Under the pieces are notes generated by a model that saw only the letters and a list, made by a program, of their open reading frames with translations, had not been told where the DNA came from and did not search any database. A stretch of 64,000 nucleotides of DNA from Panopea generosa (Eukaryota > Mollusca > Bivalvia > Adapedonta > Hiatellidae), in the NCBI GenBank assembly GCA_029582155.1, contig CM055895.1, forward strand, positions 9,557,544-9,621,543. The letters run 5' to 3'. Shown piece by piece: positions 1 through 11,900 of this stretch. Position 1 is the stretch's first letter. Each line of letters opens with the position of its first letter. The position numbers were made by a program, and so were the translations under genes.

Positions 1-52
1 AGATTTATCACCCCAGCGAAGATTGTATATAATATGTTTTCATAAATGAGCA

Positions 53-510
53 ACGTTTGGCATAATACATATTTCACGTTGTAGAGGTGTCGTATGTAAA
101 AAATATGCACATAAACAACCATAATATCATGATGTACATGCAAGATTATGACCTACAATATAGAACCAGACAAAAATGCTAAAAACATCTAGTACAATCA
201 ATGTAGAATGGTTACTAGAAAAAATAGCAAATGACATTTCCTATATACCAATTGCAAACAATGTAGTAATTATCGATAACAAATTGTTTTAATAATTATA
301 TATTTAATTGTTTTATATTTATTTAACGTTATAGAAAGAAAAACACATCTGAAATACTTCAATATTAATTTCGCATGAATGGATAAATTATTTATTTCAA
401 AGCATGCACTGTTTGACATAATATACATTTCACGTTGTAGAGTTGTCGTATGTAAAAAGATACACATTAACAATAAAAGCACCAAGATGTATACGCAAGG
501 TTATGACCAA
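53..510 (+). repeat. Direct repeat pair, about 100 bp, period about 355 bp
   Basis: Bases 53-157 and 409-510 are similar copies. Both read GTTTGRCATAATA, then TTTCACGTTGTAGAG, then TGTCGTATGTAAAAA, and end near a RTTATGACC. The copies are diverged with small indels. Nothing in them looks coding. They sit just upstream of the paralogous block tail at 480-800, so they may belong to the same duplicated unit. Confidence 0.7.
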
Positions 511-800
511 GGCTAAACTACTTTGCCTTAATTATGATTTATAATGCAGTCATATAATGGCATCTAACCTTTAACTTGACTTGTTATTTGCACAAAATCC
601 ACTAAATTGTAATTTATAGTATAAAACGAAGCATAAATATTTAAATATCTATTTTCCTTAAAAGCTTTTATATCTTGTTTAATCGAGACTTGGTGACGTT
701 TCAACGTAAGCCGGTACAAGCATAAATTTACATTATCATACAAAAACTGAAAACTTTCCTTACTTTTGGAAGCGATTAGTACCTTAAGTGAAGAAAATGT
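480..800 (+). repeat. Tail fragment of the large paralogous block
   Basis: This stretch aligns with 34110-34380 and 47550-47800. Shared runs include a GGMWKCTAACCTT, TTTGCACAAAATCCA, AAATTGTAAT and a GAAACTTTCCT-like stretch, all in the same order. It is the left-most visible piece of the duplicated family. The sequence upstream of it (1-480) could not be aligned by eye with the other units. No shared reading frame is present. Confidence 0.7.
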
Positions 801-852
801 TTACCATTAAAGCAATCCGCGGTTGTGGGATCATTTATGCTCTACATCAATG

Positions 853-1030
853 GCAATATTACTGCCGGTGTAGCATTAAATTTTGATCCCGTTGAAAAGT
901 GAGCTCAATGGTCATTTTTCAGTGTTGAAAATTGACCTGGGTCACATTTCAACATTAAATTCTGATCAAAACAGTTGTTGAAAACTGATCAGTGTTAAAT
1001 TTTGATCAGACATGGGGTCATTTTTTTAAC
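853..1030 (-). repeat. GGTCA-rich terminal-type repeat, left copy
   Basis: The stretch opens with ACTGCCGGTGTAGCATTAAA and continues with many spaced copies of TTGAAAA, TTGATC and GGGTCA. Its reverse complement matches the stretch ending at 4378, where the same CTACACCGGC-like end appears. The arrangement is typical of DNA-transposon ends with subterminal repeats. It may be a separate MITE or the left end of one element spanning 853-4378. Confidence 0.6.
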
Positions 1031-1516
1031 AGTTTGTTAAATACAAGCAAAACATCACATGACTGTTGCAACAATTAAACATAAGCCATGGTAATCTTTT
1101 CAATCGACATTTAATACACAAAATCAAATCCATATATTATCCATTTATAACACACAAAATGCATGATAATGTTTTTATTTCAATAAATAAAATATCGTTT
1201 TAAAAGGAACGGCTTGCCTTTTTGAGTAACTTAGCGTAATTATAAGTATTTTGTAGGTAAACGATACTTTAATACGTGTAAGAGCACTTCAGTTGTTGCA
1301 GAGAGGCAACCTGGGGGTAATGTGCGGGAAGGGTGTCCCTCTCCCGCTGGTAGCGGTAATACTACTCTACTTCCGCTTTTGGGGTACGGGAAACCACTCC
1401 GAAATTTAAAAGTTTGATATGTTAAACGCTTAACGGCTACATTCTACTAATTTCTTAGAAAATATGGTTGTTATCTAGCCAATGTTTTTTTTACTTTTAA
1501 GCGTTCTTTTTTAAAC

Positions 1517-1517
1517 A

Positions 1518-1560
<43 letters not shown>
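1517..1560. repeat. (ACGC)n microsatellite, 11 perfect units
   Basis: Forty-four bases are perfect ACGC units with no interruption, so the array is probably young or length-variable. It is the longest perfect non-AT microsatellite in the window. Its CpG-rich units stand out in an AT-rich background. Confidence 0.97.
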
Positions 1561-1567
1561 TTATATG

Positions 1568-1815
1568 TTTTTACAAGTGAATCTCCAACGAGTATCAAAC
1601 CTAGTACACTGCGAGTCAAGACGTAAATGATCAAATCATGCATTCTAGTGAATTTTACGGGGGAGGGGTATGATTAATATTAACTCTAATAGTTTTTCTA
1701 TTAGAAACGCAGACACAAAAGAAACTTAAGACTTAATCATTAGATGTATTAAAAAGTGAATCTTAATCGAGTTTCACTCCCAGTACTACGAGCCAAGACG
1801 TAGAGGAGAGTGTCC
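1568..1815 (+). repeat. Diverged direct repeat, period about 180 bp
   Basis: The stretch around 1568-1635 recurs around 1747-1812. Both have AAGTGAATCT, a CGAGT, an AGTAC, then CGAGYCAAGACGTA in the same order. Only two copies are seen. No function is apparent. Confidence 0.6.
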
Positions 1816-2748
1816 CTCACCACTCCTGAAAATTTTGATAGGTGGTGTGTATAGCAGTGGCCTAGCTTGGTCAACAACCTGCAGGTTAAGACATTTTGAT
1901 AGGGGCTCTGAGGTACTATGTCGTATTTTGATTTAAATGTTAATCACCAACGGTGCATTATCAGGGAATTTGTATATATTTTTCTATGTAAAACATATAT
2001 CAATTACCATTTTTCTGGGAAAAGTGCAGGCCTTGGGCTGCAGTGCCTTCGTGTAGCTATGCCGGTGTGTATGTGTGTGTTAAGGGAGGGCATGTTCAAT
2101 GTGCCATGACCAGTGTTTTATGTATATTGCAGCTACACCGTTAAAGGTAAGCCCTACGATATTGCAGGAACAAAACAGATTGCAATTAATTAGATGGATC
2201 CTAATATTTTCAGTTTTAACTGTGACGAGGAAGACTGGTTGTAATCCCATTGTATTAAATTACATCAAACTCTGCAGTTATTGTTTTGTCATTGGATAAT
2301 TTACAAGTATATTGCCAGCTATAGTAACTATTAAAGTATATATAATTAAACAGTATATATATAAACGTAAAGTTATTTAACAAAAACATGCCTGTATCTG
2401 ACAGTTCCTTATAACCGGATTCTTTATAACCTTATTTTTATGTAGAAGGGAAATATCGATGATTTGACTTTGTTGTCTGTTTTCTTTGTTTGTAATCAGC
2501 AAAAAAAGCCTCTGAAATAACAGAAAGGTTACTATATCAACAACTTGTATCATTTTATCAAATATATGTTTTTCCTGCGGCAAATTAGAAAAAGCCACAA
2601 ATAATTACATATGAGTTGAACATGACGAGACGAAAACGGGGCGTTCGCAAGAACAAGAAAACTACCAATAGGTCGAAGTTCAAGGTCACATTTACAAGTT
2701 GATTGAGTGTAATAGTGAAACAGAGGCGGAAAATTTTGTCACAAAGAA

Positions 2749-2823
2749 CGTGCCTGTCGGGAATCGAACCCGGACATCTGAATTGACAAGCATGTACGCT
2801 ACCATTGCGCTACCAGGGCGGGT
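2749..2823 (-). repeat. tRNA-like SINE head (pol III A and B boxes)
   Basis: Read on the minus strand, the sequence has a good A box (TGGTAGCGCAATGGTAGCG) and, about 40 bases later, a perfect B box (GGTTCGATTCC). The D-arm can form. The acceptor arms pair poorly and no clean anticodon stem is visible, so this is not a working tRNA gene. It most likely heads a SINE whose body I could not delimit. Confidence 0.75.
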
Positions 2824-2829
2824 TCCCAT

Positions 2830-4155
2830 TCACAGTTAGAAGAACAAGTCGAAAGAAGGTACAATGCTATTTCTTCCGAAACCCTTGAAAAGTCAATGTC
2901 ACCTATAAATAAAAAAATGTGCCCGGACTTCCTGAGTTATTTTCTTCAAAAAATCTAGATGGGAATCTAAACCTTTGTAATATGGCAATGCATCTGCAGT
3001 GTCCCATGTTGCTCTGATTACAAATGATTACTTTAGCCTGCTGCAGTTAGTGATAAAAACAAAAACAAAAATTCCTTTTCAAACTGACATTGACAAAATC
3101 CATGCAAACTGTTTAATTAAACAATATCATTATATAATGCAAAATTCCCTTTAACAGCAATGAACAATCTGCTTTATCGTTTATGTTTATGCTGTTAAAT
3201 ATATTTACATGTTACAAAAAAGTTAATGACTTGCATAAAAAAAAAAAAGAATGTATAGGTAGAAAAACAAGACATGTCCGTATAACAGCGCGTTGGACTA
3301 TTCGCACTGCTTTGTCAATATATACTAAAGACATGACGAAGATGTATTAATTGTTATACACATGCACCTTTCATACACAAGTGAGTGTTATTAAGATTTA
3401 GGTTCTATATCTGTTTCTGAATTATTAAACGTTTTAAGTTAGGAAAGAAGTTTAACCAAGACGTTTGTTTGTTTTTTTAAACATATTTTATTTCTATTTA
3501 TAATATAGAAATTGTTTTGCCCCACAAATTATTCCAACATTAAATTTGGCCCTCTCCGTGGGTCAGATGAGTGTTAAATATGTAAAATAAACAAATGCAG
3601 AAAAATAGGGATAACTTTTGTCAAAATCACCATCAGCTGTATGGGACATAGCTGGGAGACTTTGTTTAATAACAAGAGGGCGTTAGTGTAGTTTTAAATC
3701 AATCGCATGCACGGAAAACTTTAACCAGTCGAACAATGACCGTAATTTGCATTAAATTCAATCATGCGTTAAATTATTTGATTGTTTGATAACCCTGAAT
3801 CAATCAAATAGGTGGTTACCGAGATATTTGCATGATAGTAACTTGCATGCAAAGTTTTAACCGAAAATGTGACGCCGATGCCCGAGTAACAAAGAGAGAG
3901 ACCGAGTCATAGAGAGAGAGAGTTAATGTAGGAATGCTTCATTGCATTCTTAACTTGTGAAACAGCAACTACATTAGCAAAAGACAATCCCAACAAACAC
4001 CATTCCGATACCATACGTGTTATTACCAATAAAACTACGTTTCTATAGCGTACCGGCCATTTTTTATATAAATATATATACAAGGTCTTGTACAATTCCT
4101 TGATATATCGTATACCAACATTTTCCGGTTATAATTCACTCTTTTTATCCACGAG
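2830..4155. other. Stretch without a recognisable gene
   Basis: AT-rich DNA with an A-run near 3240-3250 and a degenerate GA-rich patch at 3890-3922. No coding potential, no RNA gene and no clear repeat match elsewhere in the window was found. Confidence 0.6.
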
Positions 4156-4159
4156 AACA

Positions 4160-4378
4160 TCCAAATTTATAATATAAGTTTTCAATGTTGAAATGTGGTC
4201 CGGCCAACTATTCGGTCAGTTTCCAACTGTTGGTGATGGTAATTTTTTCACGTGTAGTTGGGTCATTTAATAACGGCCTGGGTCAGTTTTCAATGTTAAG
4301 AATTGATCACTCATCAAGTGATCCATGGGATCATTTTCCAACGGGGTCAAAATTTAAAGTTACACCGGCTGTTACGAA
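4160..4378 (+). repeat. GGTCA-rich terminal-type repeat, right copy
   Basis: Contains TTTTCAATGTTGAAATGTGG, a GGGTCAGTTTTCAATGTT and finally AACGGGGTCAAAATTTAAAG followed by TTACACCGGCTGTTA. It is the inverted counterpart of 853-1030. The open frames at 4185-4457 and 4303-4566 simply read through this repeat and are not genes. Confidence 0.65.
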
Positions 4379-4732
4379 ATGGGTTACCATTTACATGTGT
4401 CTTTGGTTTTATGCTTACTTTTGTCCTTTTAAGACTACGTCAGAGTCTCTTATTTGACAATCTTTTTCTTTTCTTGTTCTTAATATCACAGGGGAAAAGC
4501 TGGTACGCAATCTTTAAAAACCATGTTTGGCCTTTTCGCATCCGTGCATATTGTGCAGACAATTAAGTACCTGTGAAGCGTTGTTACGGTATTCGTGAAA
4601 CTAAATAATTTAAGGTGATGTGACAAACTAAGGATTCACTTGTCATCAATCTAAACTTTAACAAGTTTGAATGTTCTAATACATTTGTAATTAATACATT
4701 TGTAGAGCTCTTTTTGTGGTACATCGGGTTGA

Positions 4733-4802
4733 ACTGGGAATCGAACCCTCAACATCTTGCGTACGTTGCTACCTTTCTCCACTAGCCTACTATGACGCTG
4801 CT
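4733..4802 (-). repeat. tRNA-like SINE head
   Basis: On the minus strand there is a B box (GGGTTCGATTCCC) preceded by a degenerate A box (GGCTAGTGGAGAAAG). Downstream (lower coordinates) no conserved SINE body was recognised. A 143-codon open frame on the minus strand (4651-5082) runs through this element and owes part of its length to it. Confidence 0.7.
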
Positions 4803-4804
4803 TC

Positions 4805-7495
4805 TTTTTCAATAAAATCCGATGCGACTGTATCGAAAATAACATGAAACACGAGATTTTACGTGGAATTACAAAACAACGGTAAACATCAGTCAAAACA
4901 GATACATATATCGGAGGCATAATGACGCAATAAATGTGTAACATTAATGATTCAAACCAACGGCGTAGGAAAAATATAAAAATACAATTGACAAATTTGT
5001 TACAGTAACTAATCATTCTATTAGGTTTAAAGATGGCATTGATGCGATTTCGCTGAAAGAAATCATTGACAATCGATGCCAATAAACCCAGTGGTCGGGA
5101 CCCGACCGGACATGATACATGTGCATACTTTTTTATAAAAATAGTTCGGAAAATGCCTCAGTTTCAGTGTTTATTTTGTTTGTTTTTCGAGCTTATCGTA
5201 CCAACGAACCATGAATGTATATGAATGATATCATGATCATCAGATAAGCTGACATACAAATTAAGCAGTTTTGTTAATAGCTAAATACAAAGAACAAACA
5301 TGTGTATATATTATTTATTAAAGTGAAAGGTACAATACATGTTTTGATAAACAACTTTAGCAAAACTGTTAATAAATGTTAAGAACCACCCTGCCTAATA
5401 AGGCCTTTCTGTCACTATTTTATCAAAATTGAAATAACTTCAGCGCAAATATAATGAAACTTGACATGACATTTAACAAAACAACAAGAATAAAATTAAA
5501 TTAATTATAATAATCTAGCCATTAATTTTAATAAATTAAAAGAAAAAAATGTTTAAATTTGCCTTGTTTTAAGCGCACTTTCTATAAACGTTGCTAGAGA
5601 TATAATTACATTTTTATTTTGTAATAGTGTGTCAATTTTACCTATTTAGGAATGACTTGTATCACGTTGTTCATCAATTTGTGCCTTCAAATGTTCACGT
5701 AAATTATTAAATTTGGGACAACAAAATATGAAATGTATTTCATCTTCTGCTAACTATGTAGTTATGTATCAATATAAAAGTACATAAAGTGTTGAAAGAA
5801 AATAGAGCAACGGTGATATTAGTGTAAAGTACACACACACATCGTTGTTTGTTGTATGGGTACAACAAAGTACAAAAGAAACTTAAGGCTATTTTTTAAA
5901 TATTTTACCTCAATTTTATCTAGTCAAAGAATGTTTTATTCAGTTCAAAGTTGTATAATGTACTTCAAAGTTCAATATCCTTGTCTATGGTGGGTATTAT
6001 CCGCAATAATGCAGATTGCTTGATAACATATTTCAACTTACTAATCGCCGATTTAGATTCATAGAAAAAGCAATTTCTAACCACTATGTGCATAAACTTC
6101 ATGTTACAGGTGAAATTACCAATTGCATTCACCTAAACGACAGATTTTAACTCATTTGTGTGTAAAATGCATTTTGCAACTTGGTATTTACAAATCCCAT
6201 TTATTCAAATGCGTACTTTTACACAAAATGATAATTTGTTGCAAATTGTAGTATTATTGTTTATCCAAAGAAAAATGTTTAATGTGAAAACGGTTATAAG
6301 TTTGTTACCGATTATCATAGTTATTACGGTACGTCTATATAGCATAACATACAGAGCCGCCTAGCGTTTTAATTTTCAAAATTTCAACATTATGACAATA
6401 AGCTGTGCCGTCTTTTTATGCCACAAAACCAACTACTGCTCCCTTCAATGTAGCGTACGTTATCGGTCATCATTTAGCATTATGTGCAGCTGACTTATTT
6501 CCCTAAATCCGACTTTCTAAATAAAAATAAAGTTTGTAAAGTAAGCGAGCCACTCCAGAAATACATGCAACTTTTGTATTGAATTAAAGATAAACATTGC
6601 TGATAGACCGTGACTCTCTCCACTAAATCACTGATCATAATATAGAACGACTGTCGAACGGCTCAATAACGGATTCAGGGTGACCAGAACAGTCGGCCAA
6701 GACACATACACGAGTTGAACAATGATATCATGAATGAGCTGCAGATGCTGACGTAATTATTGTTACATAAGCGCAGGAGATGAGGTGCAACCCTCTCTTA
6801 CTCTGAGGGACAATGGCCTAAATTATCACGGGAAAAAAAACAACAAATTATTTTACCTAAACAATCATAAGGTTTACTTAATAGTTTACAAAAAGCATAC
6901 CCCTGTGTGATTTTAACTTGTTTCCTGCATCCAAGCATTCACATATATTACATACGGTAGGTTTATAATTCTGCTTGTAGCGAAAAATAAACATAGTCGA
7001 TATGTTAAAATATGCCTCCCCAAACCTCAGCAAATAAAATATATTTTTATAATGTTATCCCCTCCAAATTAGCCACAACCTCTTCACGGAAAAATAAAAA
7101 CAACAAAAAAATATATTCATATAAGAATTAGACAACATTATAACAAAAACAAAAAAAGTATTCAAGGGTCAGGCATAGGGTTGTTTAATCCATAATTAGT
7201 TTAATTATTATTTGATAAGGTAAAGTGATTCCAATCATTAATACACGAGACCCCACTTTTGCGCGACGAACGTTGTACAGTAATGGGTTTACCTTGTATT
7301 TTGGCTGATAGTGTTGCCTGTTTACAAAATTAATATATTCCCATATTTCGTATTACATGTTTTACACAATACTGTCCCGCATTCTAATATGGTTAACACT
7401 TAGAATTAAATGATTTACAATTATATCAAAATCACTTTTTAAAATTATTAATTTTACATCGATTGTGAAACTCGTCTTTACAACTTCGACAAATC
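4805..7495. other. Stretch without a recognisable gene
   Basis: About 2.7 kb of AT-rich DNA. I saw no domain, no RNA gene, no sizeable duplication and no match to the paralogous blocks. A small open frame at 6158-6364 has no recognisable content. Confidence 0.55.
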
Positions 7496-7499
7496 ACGC

Positions 7500-7650
7500 T
7501 CGATAACTTCCTGGATAGACTCAGTAAATTTAACTTTGTTGATAAAGTGTCTTGCTCAAGGTTACGTCATATAGCCATAATGAATGATCGAATCCACGAC
7601 CCCAAATCTTGGTTCTGATGCTCTATCACTGGACCATGGGCTCCACTTTA
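7500..7650 (-). repeat. tRNA-derived SINE with CTTGAGCAAGACACTTTATC body
   Basis: Read on the minus strand, the A-box region is TGGTCCAGTGATAGAGCAT. It is followed by a mutated B box (GTGGATTCGATC) and then by ACCTTGAGCAAGACACTTTA and CTGAGTCTATCCAGG. That order (tRNA head, CTTGNGCAAGRCACTT, CAGTCTACCCAG-like) is a common animal SINE arrangement. The copy is old. Confidence 0.65.
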
Positions 7651-7654
7651 GTTC

Positions 7655-8985
7655 TAAATTCACTCAGCAGCGACATACTTACTTTGTTAATATTTCCTTT
7701 TCAAAACGACCTTCATGATCACAACAAATAAACTAAGTGAACATCAAAGATTTTCAGGAATTAAACAATAAACAATTTAACCCGGATGTTTGTATATTGA
7801 ATTGACATATTTTATTGTGGCCAACCGGCTTTTGGACACGACGTTTCAAAAAGATGTGCAAATATCGATTTATCCCATTATTTTTTAAATTGTTTATTAA
7901 TTCTTACTCTCATTTTTTGTTATCCTTGTTAATTTTTTGTTATCCTTGTTCACATTTTCATGGAAATCAAAAAGAAACAAATGTATTTGCAACTAGTCAT
8001 TGAATATTGTGACATATCAATGTAGATTTTGCAAAAGCTTCATCAATCTTGTTTTCATGTCCATTCTACCCTCTACCTTATATCAATATACGTAAAACAA
8101 AGTAGAAATAGTATAGCTTAATATACAGTTTGAAATATATTAAAATAACTATTCACTGCTACATATCGCTACGTTTGACCATTGAGTTACCACTATGTGT
8201 GTTGATTTTTGACAACAATGACCGGCGTACTCAGATTTCTATCTTTTCCCTTATCGGAGGGAGCAGCCGTTTTTCAAAATATCGGCGTTTTAGCCACATA
8301 GCGACTTAATTCAGAAGTGTCAATATTACTAACTTGTGAATTCTATGTTTAAAATTTCAAGTTTCAAATTCTTAGCTGCGAATTATGACTGGCCACACAA
8401 TATAAAAAATATAAAAGTGATGTAATTTTAAACTTGCCTTTTCGCTTTTTTATGGATAGCGTAATAAATGCATCGGGTAACAAACTTACTTGAAATATGG
8501 CTTAGCAGCGACATAAATATAATATTTGTAAGTGTCAGAGAATATCCTGATACCGGTAGCTTGACCTTGATGTCAAAAAATGGTAATAGTAATTATGATT
8601 ATGTTTTGAGTTCTCAGGTAATGTTTCCCATTTAAAGACAAAATTACAGACCAAACACGAAATATCAAACGAATTGAAAGTGTGACATTAACAAAAATGG
8701 AAGGTTAGCTGTTTTGTTCAGTATATGATTAAGACTATACTTCCACCAAGGTCAAATTGGTATAATCCAGCTAGAAAAAGTCGAATTTCAAATTTCAAAG
8801 AATTTCAAATCTAGAAGTTAAAATTTCAAACTAGCAAAATTGAGTTTTCTTATTTAAACGCATGTGTTGTTTTCATGCCTTTTAATTGTAATTATGTGAT
8901 TTATAACACTTTGTTTGGTTACTGTTTTGATTATATTATTGCATTGATCAGATTGAGATTTTGTCAATCAATTTTACAACCTACT
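7655..8985. other. Stretch without a recognisable gene
   Basis: AT-rich DNA. A small run of ATTTCAAA-type words lies at 8780-8840. Part of 8880-8985 may be the diverged start of the paralogous block that is clear from about 8990, but I could not align it reliably. Confidence 0.5.
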
Positions 8986-8989
8986 GCTT

Positions 8990-11900
8990 TACAAGGACTT
9001 TAGACAGCGTCGAGGCGAGATCGCGCTACTGCACATGCTCAGTGAAAATTCCAAAACCATAACTTCATCGCCGCAAAATATAACCGTACTGCACTGCGTT
9101 TAGTTTATATACAAATGTAATATCCCTGTCATGTATGTTTATGTAAATCAATAGATATTGTTTTTGTTAGAAAATAAACTTCAATAATTCGTAGGGAATA
9201 AATTGTTTTTATATTTAATGAGTTTGTTTGCAGTTTCTTTTTGTGTTTATTGTCAGTTTAACAATGACATAGTTTATATTGAATTGGAGGTTATGGCATG
9301 TCTGCATATTGTAAAGTATGTATATTGCCAATCAGTACGGGATTTTTTCTACATCGAAATAAAAACATGCTTACCAAACAATCTCTGTCAACTCTTTATT
9401 AATAAAATTTCGATTTGCCTTGTATTCATTTGATTACTGACTCCAAACTACCACATCAGTTGACCATTTGTTTGACACACAATTATTGACCTATTTTAAC
9501 AAAAACTGATTCAATTAAGCCAGCTTTGGATTGTTTTTCGAAGAAGTCAAGTTGTACGTTTATTTACACGAACCCATTTCGGTTACGTAACGACAAAGTT
9601 AGATATGTCTTAAACTATGTTTATGCTTCCGATTGCCGATGTTGTTTCTGAACATTTCAAGGCACCGGCCATGTTGTCTATTAATCTGTTTGTTTGTACA
9701 TGTATATTATTTATCGTGATTATTTTATGTATTTATTATGGAACATAATAATGTTTATGATATTTTCATATCCTCATAAAACAAGAATGTAAACGTGTAC
9801 TAATAATAATATCATATTAAAATACCATTGATCCTCAGAACAAATGAAAACAAGTAAACTCGAATGTATTGACTCTGTCGATGAGAGGCACAAGGGGATA
9901 TTTCAACATATTTTAAACTTATCATGTAGCCTAACAACGTCTTGAGCTACGTCATATTTACAACATGGTCTTGTTAAGGAGTTTGTATATACGCTTAACA
10001 AAGTTAATATATTGATTTGAATATTTACTGATGTATAACTGAAACATAGCGGTAAATACTTAATTAGTCAGCATCTTTATAACAATATTTCTCAAAAAGT
10101 ATTCAATAACAGCACGTACATTTGACATAATTGAAGTTTAGCTGTAAGATAATGTACGATTCAATGATAACGATAGGAATTTCAATAGCTGAAAAGCGTA
10201 TTTTCATATAGTCAATAACACTACTTAAAGAATCCTTTTAACATAACAAACACACGCAATTAGATTGTCATGTATACGAACGTTCTGGTTAACTTATTCG
10301 GTACAAAAACAATAGTTACGAACAATATTTTACCATTTTCGTCAAGTAACATAAAAAACTTTTCTCATTCTATTACAAGAACATGCTTTTACACAAACAT
10401 AACTCCTACATGGGGGTCTAATGAAAATCAGCATTATACGTGCAATAGTAATGAATCATTTGAAATGCATATTTATATTGTGAGTGGAATTACAAGGATT
10501 AAGATAACACTTCATCTGCAATTATGCATGAAAAAGTCGTCTGCACAAACAGCAAAATTCAGTAGAACTATGTGGCGCTGTTGCACCTTATCTAATTATC
10601 AATTAATCACATTAAATTACACGATTCCTTTGAGAACATTAAAATTGGATGGAAAGGAATTCAACCTAAAAAAACAACAATTATAGTCTCTATCCATGTA
10701 GTAGATTGATAATGTTTCTGTTAAATGTTAAAAAAATATGATATTTACACTGAGTCTAATTTAGAATTTTAAAACTAATTTATTGTGGAAACTGTTAAAG
10801 AAATAGATAATTGAAAAATGAGCATCTTTTATGTGAAATTGAATTCATTCTAAGGCAAGTACTATTCTCAAAAAAAAAATGATAAAGAGGATACAAATAT
10901 ATAATTAGTGATAACTAATTAGAATTCTTTCACAATAATACTGCGTAATATGCTCTATAATAAGACACGTTTGGTATACGGAAATTAAAGGAAACACGAA
11001 ATGGTGATATGCAGGTAACTATTTCTTTCCGTAGTTATCAGCTGTAAAAATAGCATTTAAAACAATTAACTATACATTCAACATAATAACAATTAACATG
11101 TATAAAAAGTAATTATGTATGAGGTCTTTGAATAGTACTACAAACGTGTACAACACTGTTAAAATAGTTCAATGGTAGATGTCGACTTAACAATTTACTT
11201 CATATAGACGCCTTTGGACACCTCTAACATAGACGCGTTTGGACACCTACTATAGAAGACTTTTGAATTATTGGTTGAATTATGTTTATATTAAGTGACA
11301 TAGTGGAAAGCAGTGCAGGAAGTGTTCAGCTTGTTAAATATGAGCAATCTGAACTCTTCCTTCGCTGTTTAGAAAGGTCTTCTGTGATTGGTGTGGGAAA
11401 ACGCGTATCTATGGAGTAAAGGGTTAATGCATTTTTTATTCATTTGAGTATATGCCAGAACTATCACGCACGAAGTATTCAAAATATCGTTCACATATTT
11501 TCAACAACCTGCAAAAAACAATAAATAAATGCAAAGTAGTTGGCAATATGAGAAAGTTGTTTGACATTTAGAAAGTCATTAACAATATCATTACTCTGTA
11601 TGGCGTCTATGTTTTCCTTGTATGAATTAGCTCCTCTTTTATTTTAAATTGTTTTGCTATGTGTAGTAGCTTAGGTTTGATAGACAACTATTAAAACATG
11701 ACTTTTTAAGCAAGTAGAAAAAAAATGCTATTGTTTTAAATATTTTTTCTTTTCATATTTATATCTCATTAATACATATCATTACTCTTATACTTCATTT
11801 TTAGACCGTAACAATATAACCTTAGTAATTGTATTAACATCATTCCAGCACCCATTACATATGTGCCCTTTGACACAATAAGCCATCGTTATCATATACT

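Larger units (their letters stand above)
1031..2744. other. Stretch without a recognisable gene
   Basis: This is AT-rich DNA with a GC-richer patch near 1290-1390, an ACGC microsatellite and a diverged direct repeat (both listed separately). The open frames at 1918-2109 and 2099-2299 show no domain, no codon pattern and no splice context, so I treat them as chance frames. Confidence 0.6.

Noticed and set aside
4651-5082. 143-codon open frame on the minus strand
   Set aside because: Part of it is the translation of a tRNA-like SINE head (4733-4802); the rest has no domain and a composition like random AT-rich DNA.
10270-10686. 138-codon open frame on the plus strand in copy A
   Set aside because: The aligned sequences at 37670-38000 and 22362-22500 have stops and frame changes, so the frame is not conserved.
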